Origin: Ostrinia nubilalis
Taxonomy: Eukaryota > Arthropoda > Insecta > Lepidoptera > Crambidae
Direction: 5' to 3'
Assembly: GCF_963855985.1 (NCBI RefSeq)
Contig: NC_087107.1
Location: forward strand, 7,316,001 to 7,380,000
DNA length: 64,000 bases
Part shown: piece by piece, positions 44,688 to 56,900 of the stretch
Numbering within the stretch: position 1 is the first letter of the stretch
How the letters are laid out: each line of letters opens with the position of its first letter
Translations under genes and position numbers: made by a program
The notes under the pieces: model-generated
Database searches by the model: none
The model's input: the letters and a program-made list of their open reading frames with translations, nothing else
What the model was told of the DNA's origin: nothing

Positions 44688-44951
44688 TTAAACAATATCA
44701 AACTTTAATTTTGTATGTATATTTATATTAAAAAAAAAAAAAATGTAATATATTGTAAATTAATGTATATTAATCTAATGTTATCCTACTACAATCCACT
44801 CTCCTGATCACTTTCTTCTCTCCGTCCGATCCTTCCGTTCCGTATTTTTTCTTTCCTTAACCGTTTCCCCGTTTTTACTCGACAAATGGCAACACACAAG
44901 CCGTGTAAAGCCAACAACCGGGAAAAAAAAAAAAAAAAAAAAGTTCTAATA

Positions 44952-44989
44952 AAATTAACTCAAATTTACCGTTTAAAATGCTTTAAATA
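44952..44989 (+). promoter_or_regulatory. Remaining native 5' flank of RAD51C
   Basis: Only 38 bp separate the target duplication after the LINE poly(A) from the RAD51C ATG. Any RAD51C promoter further upstream was displaced by about 7.3 kb, so transcription must start within this segment, use the LINE 3' region, or come from the far side. Confidence 0.45.
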
Positions 44990-47900
44990 ATGTCTTACAA
45001 AGTTTTCAGTGCAACTGAATTATGGCAAGTGAGTAACTACCTACTAAATAACTTTTTCTGATGTTTACTCGGTGTTTACATAAAAGCTTTATTTTTTTCA
45101 GCGAGAAACCAGTTTTCCGTCTATTCCTACGTTTAGCCAAAGTCTAGACAGTTGCTTAGGCAGCAATGGAATCCAGTTAGGTTGCCTGACTGAATTACTT
45201 GGCCTTCCAGGCACTGGAAAAACACAGTTATGGTTTGTGTATTAAAGCTATTTTTTACCATTGTTTTGCTTGAATTTATCCTCCTGTGTAATCTTCGTAT
45301 TGTTTTATACCCTGAAATGAGGTTCTATTTAAAATCTCACCTGCTTTTTTTTAGTTTACAGCTTTGTGCCTCTGTCCAAGTACCAAGTGTTTTAGGGGGA
45401 CTGAATGCTGAAGCACTTTATGTTGATACCAATACAAATTTTACACCGCAAAGATTTAAAGGTGTAGTATTTTATAAATAAAATAGATTGCTGTTCATTA
45501 TAATTGAATTGGAGCACACGTTTTTAATGGACTAAAATGAAATGGTGCCTACTTCTATCTTAAAATTATCAACAAACTATTACAGAAATAGTTTCTGCAA
45601 GCCAGACAAAATGCCAGCAACTATTGGAGACTCCGATAGAATCAAACAAGGACCCACTGCACAGGTTGCACTACATAAATGCATTTGGACTCGAAAAGTT
45701 TTGTGCTACTATGTACAGAATGCCTTCAGTCATTGAGGACCATCCACAAGTAAGAATAAGTCTTATGTAATATAAAATGTAAATATTTAGTCCATGTAGG
45801 TAGATTATTTCTATGTATAATATTTTAACGTTATGTAGTTATAGTATATTCAAGAATATTGTTATTAAAGACAAAAATTGTTGATGACTTATTTCATATC
45901 AATATAAAAAGTTTTTATTATCCTCACGATATCATTGTCATAATTTTTACTAAGAAAATTTTTTTTTTTTTTTTTTTTTTCTCTTATATCCGTGGTCCCA
46001 GCGGCAATCTGTAGGGAACTACAATAATCCACTCCTGTGTCCGTTTGCACTGTTCTTTGTCATGGGTAGGGTGGAGTCCAGTGACTCAGTTGCCCTCAGT
46101 GATCATGGTTTCTCAACTGTCATGGAATCTACTAAGGAGACCCCTGACACTAGCTCTTTGCAGTCTGCTGAATAGGAAGCCTTCAATGGTCATGAGTTGT
46201 TGTACTGAAGAGTTTGGATGATTTGAAAGTCTATCCTTGTAGCGGAGTGTGTGGCTCTTTATTTCCTCTCTGACTGTGGGCAATGGCAAGTCCTGATAGA
46301 TGAGCTTGTTGCTGATATACCATGGGATTTGGTAAATCAAACGTATGGCTTTTGTCTGAAAGCACTCGATTATGTCGAGATTGGAGTTGGCAGCTGTTCC
46401 CCACAGCTGTATCCCGTAGGTCCAGATAGGTTTAAGGATGGTTTTGTAGACCATCATTTTGCTACTGGTGTTCAGCTGTGACTGGCCTCCGACAAGCCAC
46501 ATCATGTTTCTTAGTTTGGCATCTAGGTGCTTCCTCTTTGTCCATATATGCTTTCTCCAGGTTAGCCTGCGGTCCAGGTGCAAGCCCAGATACCTAACGT
46601 CCTCAGCCTGAGGTATTTGGATACCATTAAGTTTGACCGGTGGGCAGGAGTTTCTTCTGAGAGTGAAGGTTACATGCACAGATTTTTCTCCGTTCGCTTT
46701 AATACGCCATGAATGGTACCATTTCTCCATTTCCGTCAGGCTTTCCTGGAGATAGAGTGAGGCCGTGACTGGATCGTCGTGTGTTGCCATTGTTACCGTG
46801 TCGTCAGCAAAGGTGCCTGTGAATGTATTTGTAGTTGTTGGCAGGTCTGCGGTAAACAATAGGTACAGCACGGGCCCCAAAACACTACCCTGGGGTATAC
46901 CGGACGCTATGTTGCATAGGGCAGAACAAGAGTCTCCTGATCTGACTTCGAAGCATCTGTCTCCCAAATACGACCCAAGTATTTCGTAGAACGGGCATGG
47001 GAGGTTCTGTTTCAGTTTGTACAAGAGCCCTTTATGCCAGACCTTGTCGAATGCTTGACTTATGTCCAAGAACGCAGCTGAGCAGTATCGTTTCTTTTCC
47101 AGTGCTTCTGAGATGATGTTTATGGTTCTGTGGACCTGTTCAGTAGTGGAGTGTCTTTCCCGGAAACCAAATTGGTGTTCAGGTATCAGATCACCGATGT
47201 GGGGCTTCATTCGTTTCAACAGAATTTTTTCGAATACCTTCGACATCAGCGGTAGAAGACTAATAGGTCTGTAGGAAGATGTAGCGTTTGGGGGCTTACC
47301 GGGTTTGAGAATCATGATAATTTGAGCAATCTTCCATTGGCCCGGGTAGAGTCCAGTTCTCAAGATGGCGTTGAATATATATGTTATTAGCATGATTGCC
47401 CTTCTAGGTAGCTCCTTCAATATCCTGCCAGTGATGAGGTCATAACCTGGCGCTTTGTTTGGCTTTAGGTCTTTAATTATGTGCTGTATTTCTCTCGGCG
47501 ACACATGTCGAATTGGCAGGGAGAGCTGGTTGCAAGACTCGAGGTACGTGTCTATCTCAGTTTCGCTCCTGGAGTAGTTAGTCGGTGGATTCGGTTTGAA
47601 GACGTTAGTCAGATGTTCCGCAAACGCATTGGCCTTTTCTTGGTCACTACGGGCCCATTCCCCATTTGGTAGTTTTATGGGAGGAGACGATTTTATCGGG
47701 CGATTCAGTGTCTTGGTTGCCTTCCAGAGCGAGTAGTCCGTGCTGCTATCCGGGGTAAGATTTTTTAGATAAGTTTGCAAGGACTCATTCTCAGCCACCG
47801 AGATCAGCTCAGTAACCTTCCTGGAGCAATGATTGAAGTTCCTCTTATCGTCCGGACATCGTGTTGTCTGCCAGATTTTTCTTAGGCGTCTTCTTTCCTT

Positions 47901-50900
47901 AATTTTGTCTCTAATTAGGTTGTTGTAATGCTTTTTGTGGTGCATTTCTTTGGTGTTATATCGTGTTGAGCTCCAGGCTGCTTGTTGAATTTTGACATTC
48001 AATTGCTCTACGCCTTCTTCAATGTCCTTGAGTGACTTTAACGGGACATTGAGGTTTAAGTTTGTGTCTAGGTTTTCTCTGAACTGATCCCAGTCTGTCG
48101 ATCCATTGTACAATCCCGGAGGACTCACGTTGAGTGCGAAGTTACCACTGATACTTATGATAACAGGTGAGTGGTCAGAAGATAGATCAGCCACGCTTTC
48201 AACGGTAGCGTAGTTTCTGGATATGCCTCTCATTACAAAAAAGTCCAGGAGATCAGGGACTTTGTTTGTATCCGCTGGCCAATAAGTTGGTTGCCCGCCT
48301 GAGAGCCACTGGATCTGTTCCTTCATCAAAGCCATGTAAAGCTGTCGCCCACGAGGGAGTATCATGCGGGAGCCCCATGCCGTGTGTTTGGCGTTCCAGT
48401 CTCCACCTGCAATAAAGCGTAGGCCGAGTGTATCGAAGAATTTGCTGAAGTCTTCATGCTTGATGCTATGCCTAGGTGGACAGTATATTGCTGATACTGC
48501 AAGGGGTCCCGTCTTCATCTCAACCGTCACCGACGTCGCCTGGAGGAAATCCTCACTGAAGTGTTCTCTTTCGTGGTGTTTAATGTTGCTTTTTATGATT
48601 ACTGCGGTACCTCCATGGGAATTTCCAGAAGGATGGTTGGTTAGGTAAGAGCTATAGCCCTTGAAGTTAATGTAGTTCCTTTCTGTGAAGCGGGTCTCGG
48701 CTATTAGCATTATGTCTATATTGTTAGTTTGGAGGTAGGATTCTAGTTCTTGTCTTCTTTCAGACAAGCCGTTGGCGTTCCAAATGGATATTTTTATGGC
48801 AGTCATGGTTTAATTAGCTTGGACACTAAGTCGAACATACGGTCCATCATTTTGTCGATCATTTTCTCGATCGTATTTTCAAATTTTATGAACATATTTT
48901 GCATCAGTACTTCCATGTCTTTTTCTTTGTGGGCATTACCCTTCACTTTATCAGCGTAGCTGCTTTTGGCGTGTTCTGTGTAAGAAAATAAATTAAAATA
49001 ATTATCCAATTATCACACAAAAGGATGATGAAACAATTCATTATTTTAACTAGGTATTTAGTTATTAAAATTATAATGTCATTGTTACAGATAAAGCTAA
49101 TCGTAATAGATTCAATAACGTTTCCATTCAAAGAGGGCATAACACCGAGTCAAAGAACTGGCTTGCTGTTCAGGCAGATGGCTGATCTTCAGCGACTGGC
49201 AGTAGAAAAACAAATTGCTGTAAGTTTTTTCATTGTTTCATGACTTACAATTTCTTTATAAGCCTCTCAGGGACATTATTTTAAAGTCCGGTCGCCAAGC
49301 ACATAGAATTTCGTCCAATGACCCCAAGCTACCCATCCATATCACTCGCGAGTAATTATATTGCTGTCGCGCTCGCATACTCACTGCGACCGCCCGTCGC
49401 ACAGCCGCGACAGCTATATTTATGCGCGAACTATAAGGATGGGTGGCTTGGGGTCATTGGACGAAATTCTATCTGCTCGGCGACTGGACTTTAGTGACTC
49501 ATTAATTTTATTAGACCTAAACAGAAGAATATTTATACTTTTTCAGTTTGAAGTACCGAATGTCCCGCGTCAATTTGTGCTCTAGTCTACAAACAGAAAA
49601 CATGCATTTTCACTTAGAACATTTGTGAAAAGAAAGCTTACTTATTTTAGTGCTGCTCTCTGCAGGGTGCTATGCTCCACGTTTCCCTATATGATCGAAT
49701 CATATGCATACTTACTGCTCTGAATCAAACAGTTGAAAACTCTAAACATTAGCTTATGCCTAGGCGCAGACCACCGACTTTTAGTTAGCCGATAGTTGGG
49801 TACGTTTCTAATTTGTATGAAGAATCGGCCGATAACAAATAGGTGTAATGTGCGCACTTTCATATATTTATTTATTTATTTAAAATCTTTATTGCACACA
49901 CATAATAAATAAAGGTAGGTACAACAGGCGAGCTCCATACTGCAGCCCGACCCAACTATCGGCTTACTAAAAATCGGTGGTCTGCGCCTAGGCTTATTTA
50001 TTGTACTTTTTATTCTTCTTCTTCTTCTTCTTTTCAGCCAAATGAGTTCATTGTGGAAAACCTTGGGGGAGGCCTTTGTCCAGCAGTGGACTTTTTATTC
50101 ACCGTATCATTATTTAATCTCTTGCTCTCAGGTAGTTGTGACAAATGAGATGAGCACCCGAGTAGGGCTGTCCACTCACTGGCTCTTAGTTGTCGCCTTG
50201 GGGGATGCGTGGGCGCACCACTCGCAGGATACTCTTAACCCTTTACACACGACGATACACGTACGTGAGAGTAACTTTGAAAAAATCTCATGCCCATGTA
50301 AACTTGTTTTTGCGGCCGCAATCGGCAGCGATCGCTCGTGAGAGATATTTACTCGCACACAGTGCCGCTCATTTAGTGTTGGGACCTGTCAGTGCTCGTT
50401 TACTCGGACTTAAAGTTGACTGCATTTTTTGGAACGAGAGGCGGCCAATGTAAATATTGATTTTATGTGGTTATTGTTGTTTTCGGATAAGTGTTATAGT
50501 TTTATTTTATTACGAAAACAGTGATTATCCGAATGGAATACTTTTATTGTTATTTCATTGCGTAAATTAATAATTATTACTACCACAAAATTAAGTCGCA
50601 CGATCGTAGCTGGTCGGTCAAACCTCCAGTAGTTGATTGAAAACTATTTTATATGTTATTTGATATTATGGATTAGTGTTTAGTTGTTTTTATATTTAAG
50701 TGCATCCTAAATATGAAGGATGTGTGGTAGCATTATTTGGAAACGCAACCGACTATGAAATTAAAGATTTTCATGACTAAAAAGACCAGGAAACACAATT
50801 TCGGGTTTTTACGGACTTTGAAGAGTAGAATACCAAATATGAAAGCTCAGGAGACGAAGTAGACCCTGAACATGAATCAGCAAGGCTGGTCAGACATTTT

Positions 50901-53900
50901 AAAAATACTATGTGGCAAGCAAAAGCTGAAACAAAAGCCACGTCCGCTACAAAATACAGGGTCAATTTGGAAGAAAATTCAAACAAATTGAATTCGTACT
51001 CCAACTGAGTATCTCAATTGATTATTTTGATGACACATTTTACAAAGAGATGGCTAGGTGTACAAACTTGCACTACATGCGTTAAATCGATAAAGAATTA
51101 AAAACTATGAGAACCGAAATTGCTATAGTGTTCGGTGCAGATATTTTCATGAGATGCCTTCCGGACCCATGTTTGCATATGTACTGACACACTAGTATAA
51201 AAAATAGGGGCTTATTGCTAACAAAATAGTTCATAACCGATTTGTACACACACGACATTCCCTTTATGTATTTTACCATGACCAACTAGCAGAAACAGAA
51301 CAAGACAACCGCTTTGGAAGGTGCAACCCATGATAAATAAAGGATCAATATACCTGCAAAGAGGTCCATCTTATTATTCAATCGTTGAACGATATGAGTG
51401 GTGTAGATATTCTGGACTAACAAATGGAATGCCACCAAACCTTTATTACAAGATAATAGGGTTTGAAAGTTCTAGTTTAAATTTTGGACCTGGAGGTTGT
51501 TAATTCGCGGCGGCTTTAGAAAATTGATTGCACAGCTAATGGTTATTCAAAAAAAGACATTTTAGCATTACTAGATTTTCGTTTCAGCCTAGCTGAGGCT
51601 TTAAACAGATATCCTAATAAAGAGCATCGTGTCGAAAATTTACTAAACAACTCGACATCCATAAACAATATAATGTAGACTTTTAAGGTCAGAAGGCAAA
51701 TGATAACACAGATGAGAACGATTACCTGGCTAAAAAGCACCGAGGTGTTACATGTTGGAAGGATGTTCTAGCTGGTCAAAAATTAAATGTGCTAAGTGAG
51801 ATGTTTACCTGTGCCTTTCTCCCAAAAAAGCTGTTTCCAGTCATATCATCTTAAGCCATAAAAATGACATTTATTTCTTTATTATTGATTATAAAGTAAT
51901 TTTGTTCTATTTTACAATCTCTTAATAATCATCTCGGACCTCATATTGGTACCAACCAAACTAATAAAGGTTTTTACTTTGCAAGTTTGTCAAAAGGTGG
52001 ATATTTTTTAATTAATTCGTTTTTTGTAAGACAATTTGCTAAAAGAGGTTTAATTGCTTGTTAAATTATAGCTTACTCTTTACTTATAGGGGTCTCTTAC
52101 CAAATGAATACTTATGTGCTCATAAGTTAGTAGTTTTCATTAAATAAATTAACTAAGTAGTATAACACTCACTATCGTGAGACTAATAAATTATACCGAA
52201 GCCTCACTATCGTGAGGGCATACTTTCAGGAAAACTGAAAATGCAAAATTTTTTAAAGTATTTTTCTAATCTTATTTAAACTCTAAAATAACCCCTAAGT
52301 AAAGTTTTATTACAATATTGACACTTTTTTATTCTCGTGTGTAAAGGGTTAAATAATTGTTATCTAGTCAATAAATAGGCGCGAATCTACAAGTTGTAAC
52401 AGATCAAACGCATATATCTTTTTATGGGGCAATCTACTGCTCAAATGCAACAACTTTCACTATGGGAACAATGTCGAAATCTCAAAAAAAAAGTGCATTT
52501 TGCCGACTGATATTATTACACTAGCTTTCCGCCCGCGGCTTCGCCAGCGTGGAATTTTGTCTGTCACAGAAAAACTTTATCGCGCGCGTCCCTGTTTCAA
52601 AAACCGGGATAAAAACTATCCTATGTCCTTTCCCGGGACTCAAACTATCTCTATGCCAAATTTCATCAAAATCGGTTCAGTGGTTTAGGCGTGAAAGAGA
52701 GACAGACAGAGTTACTTTCGCATTTATAATATTATAGTATAGATTGGGAAATTTTTCGTTTGTCCTAGGTAGTGGTCACAAATGAGATGAGCACCCGCGT
52801 AGGGTTGTCCACTGGGTCTATAGTCGGAGCCCTGGGCGACGCGTGGGCGCACCGCTGCAACACTCGAGTGCTGCTCTCAAGGGAAGGCTGTGAGAGGCGC
52901 GCGCTTTGTTTGAAGAGCAACTGTGGGGCTAATGCTGTGGGACGGTTTAAGGTGACACTTTATGAATTCCTTTTTCTCCTAGGGTAGTCACTAATGAGAT
53001 GAGTACCCATTACCCATGGGCGTACCCAGCTTCTGGCCTAGGCAGGGCAAGTCAGATCTTTTAGGGTCTTTGGGCACGTGCCCAGGGCCCCGCGACCGAG
53101 GGGGCCCCTGTCTGCTCGAAAGACCTTTCTCCAGATGATAAGGGCCACCCTTGATCCTTAAGTGCCCAGGGCCCCTACTAGGTTAAAGACGGCCCTGCTT
53201 TTAGGTCTAAAGACCAACTGTGGGGCCGTTTATGGTAAGATAGTATATTTATCCTCTTGCTCCTAGGGTAGACACTAATGAGATGCGAGTGATTCATAAT
53301 AACCCATGGACGTGCCCAGCTTCTGGTCTACGGGGGGTAAGTCAGATTTTTTTTAAGTTAGATCGTTTGACTTAGCTCCTTCAAAGCGACTGCTAGATTT
53401 CCAGGAGCATCTGACTGGTATATGTGAGCACCCGCGTAGGGCTGTCCACCGGGTCAATAGTCGGCGCCCTGGGCGACGCGTGGGCGCACCGCTGCAACAC
53501 TCGAGTGCTGCTCTCAAGGGAAGGCGGTGAAAGGCGCGCGCTTTGTTTGAAGAGCAACTGTGGGGCTAACGCTGTGGGGAGGTTCAAGGTAGGACCTATA
53601 CAGGGATTACATCCTTAGGCTCCTAGGGTATAAGATTTTAAACTTTCGCGTTCCATTTTAACTAATTAAGTTTTAAAAATAGTAAGACACGGGTCTTAAC
53701 GCTAATATAATCGGCACTCGAGTGCTGCTCTCAAGCGAAGGCTGTGAAAGGCACGCGCTTTGTCTTACGAGCAACTGTGGGGCTAATGCTGTAGGACGGT
53801 TTAAGGTTGGTTCACTTTTATAAGCGTCAAAAAGTTCGTGGCACCCAAAGTGGCCAAAAAGTTGACAACGCAACTTTATTCCAATTGTAACAAAGACACG

Positions 53901-56900
53901 TTGCGAAATTTTTGGCTACTTTGGTTGCAGTTCGAACTATTTGACCCTGACTATACTAGCTTCTGCCCGCGGCTTCGCCTGCGTGAATTTTGCAAACGAA
54001 GACTTGCGTCTCCCCCTTTCACCCTATAATAGAAAACCGAAAAAATACTACCCCATTTTTTCTGGGTCCCAAACTACCTCTGTAACTTCCATCTAAACCG
54101 GTTCAGCTGTTTAAGATTGAATATGTACCGTTCCTAGGTACATGTTCACATGTATTAATCATGTATCCCGAAAAACATTTGCAATGTATACTTGCATTGT
54201 TGTAATAATATTAGCATAGCGAAATGATTGACATCTGGCAAGGGGCCAGTGGAGGGCTTTCCTCGTATTACTTGCACATCTTGAAGTTCTGCCAATTTTC
54301 GTGACGTAAACTCGAGCAATTTGGGATATGTTATCAGCACTCTGCGTTAAACACCTTCTCGGCCTTGAGTTAGTTGTTCCAGCAGATCAGATAGCATAGG
54401 TGTGATGAATTAGGTTTTACTTACCCAACTAATACTTACGTAGAGTGCACTTTCCTGGGATAAGTTTACCTACGACTGAACTAAAGCCTATGAGACAAAT
54501 GTAGTGTAAAGTCGGGCGACATCTTTTGCGATATGTGTGGTCTTTCAGTAAATACTAAAGCATAAAACATAATATAGATAGGTAACCATCTTGTCCATAA
54601 AAGAGTTTAAGAGCCATTTTACATTTTCGTGCGAATTTCTAAGATTTTGGAAGCATGAATTACTATCTTAAGCAACACCCAGAGATTATTTAATAACTGC
54701 GAAAGATAGGTCAATCCTTGTTGTTGACCATTAATGAAACGGATTTACTAAAACTCTTTTGCTTAATTCACAGTGCCCCATCTCCCACAACCATTTTACG
54801 AAAAAATTGCCGCAGACTCATTTTCAAAGTCCTGTATCTATTATTTATGCTCATATAATAAGCTTAAAAATATATAGTAATCATCGGACATATATTCTTG
54901 TAGTCCATTAATGAAATAGATTCTTGAATTTCATTACCATTATTGAGTAAAATCTAAAAATAATTTGGCAAATTTGAAGATTAACGTCACATTTTGATCG
55001 TGGTTTTTGGTTTAAAAACACAGCATAAACTGCAATAAAAGTATCCCAAAATAAAGAATATTCATTGTAGAATTAATTTCTACAGTTATTGTTTAAATAT
55101 TAGTAACCACTTTGTCAAAATATTGATGTGAATATCAGTATAAATTACAATGCGCAAGCCGACATCGATTAGTATGGCGCGAGCGCCCGTCAAAGCAGGA
55201 CCTGTGTCATTTTTCCCGCCGTGACGTTTACGTGCGTTCGTGTCGTAAAGCGGTGATTTGTACGGCGACCAAATACATTTGATACTATGCCGAGAGGCTG
55301 TTTCGAGTCGGCCGGCCGAGCAGAAATTGAAATGATGAATTTTAATTTCTTTGACGGATCTGGGTGTAACTATGTATAATATGTAGGTACCATGTATTTA
55401 ATTTAATAAATAAATTATAAAAAAGTATATCCATTATGATAGCACCCTTAACACAAGCATATTGGTTGCCTACTTTTGGACTAGATGGCGCTGTGAAATT
55501 GTCCAAAGATTTGTTTGTTTATTTATCCGCTTTGAGTTTTGTTTCGTGAAGAAGAAAAGGAAGCGTTTTGTTTTGTTGTTAAATCTATACTAATAAAAGA
55601 GGAAAGATTTAATTGTAGGCTCCGAAAAAAAATTCTTTCACGATTTAGAATCCTAATTTTTTTCTATGTAGGCTATAAAATATTTTCTAAAACTTTAGTC
55701 CAAAATCTTTGATAAAATTCGACGTTTAATAAATAAATTAGATAACATGTTAATACTTTTTTTTTTTCAGTACGATTTTAGTACTTGTTTTTCAGAAATT
55801 CTACGATTTAACTAAACTTCTAAAGTGTTTATATTTTATGCATAATTTATTAACTTCTAAAATATACATATTATTATATCCTATTGATAGATGACGTGCT
55901 TCGTATTTTATTAAAATTATTACCTGACTAGGTTAAAAAGGTGTGGAATGTTATTCTGGAGATAACTTGGTTCCATAGAAATATAGAGAGATGCTAAGTA
56001 ATGCGCTGAGTTCGAAACTCAGTGTCGTATTAGAAATTCACACACACAAAGAAATCAAATTATGTGCTCATTATCCATTGCGGTATCAGTATTCAACGTT
56101 CGAATAATCTTTAGTACTATGCAAGCAATATAAACTGTTTACATAATGACGTCGCTACTGTCATCATTGCTTTCACAAGCAATATGTTCCAATTTGTCCC
56201 TTGTCACATTTCCCTTTAGTTTCTGTGATCTGTGCTTGTTTCTAAGTTGATATCAATGAAATATTCCTTAGTACTTTTGATTTAAATTTTTATTTTTTTA
56301 TTTTGACACGTGTTTGAAAAATCAAGGTCAGATTACAATAAAATAACAAGTGAAAACGTAACATTGCATTGCAACTCGCAATTTCGCAATATTGATGAGG
56401 AGATTCCATTGGAAAGTCTGTATTCATTCCTAGGATTCCCCTTACACCATCAAATTCAAGAGAATTCAAGAGAGTGCAGTTTCCCATCTCATGCTTAGGG
56501 ACCACGGTTTAAAATAGTGTGGTTACATAGAGCCTGCAACGGGCAACCGCGTGCGCAGCTGCTCATACTAATTTTCGATACAAAAGCAAGTGTTGGCGCC
56601 ATCACGAGTTTTAGCGGAGTGCCATATGGTAGCGGGAGTAGACTTAATGGTAATCTATGCTTCTCCGACGACCAGTTGTATGTGGAATACTCCAGAGTAT
56701 GCGCACACAATAGCCTGGTGATTTTAGCACCTGAAGGAAAAACAAAAAAACATTGTTTACAAAGAAATCTGCGGCAGGTGTAGTGTTTTAATTTTGTTTT
56801 AGAAAGATCTCATAATTTTGTAAGTATTCAAATATTTAAACATAATGATGTGTAGATTTTATATCAAAAAATATAATCATTTAACAAAATTAATTTTCTT

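Larger units (their letters stand above)
37674..44938 (+). mobile_element. Full-length two-ORF non-LTR retrotransposon (I-group-like) with nested piggyBac element
   Basis: Flanked by the 13-bp target duplication AAAAGTTCTAATA (37661-37673 and 44939-44951). It has a 5' UTR, ORF1, ORF2, a 3' UTR and a poly(A) tail of about 20. The 3' UTR resembles that of the truncated copy at 7158-8916. A piggyBac-like element (43077-44687) interrupts the end of ORF2, so the LINE itself is about 5.65 kb. RNase H after the reverse transcriptase and a three-knuckle ORF1 place it in the I/LOA/R1 group rather than in Jockey proper; the exact clade is uncertain. It inserted 38 bp upstream of the RAD51C ATG. Confidence 0.92.

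Noticed and set aside
53424..53618. Use of exon copy 4 as an alternative RAD51C exon 6
   Set aside because: An in-frame TGA lies just upstream, no acceptor in the right phase is present, and the first part of the exon is separated by an insert.
56290..56783. Open frames of 62-88 codons on both strands in RAD51C intron 6
   Set aside because: No recognisable domain, no splice context, and overlapping frames on both strands of similar length.
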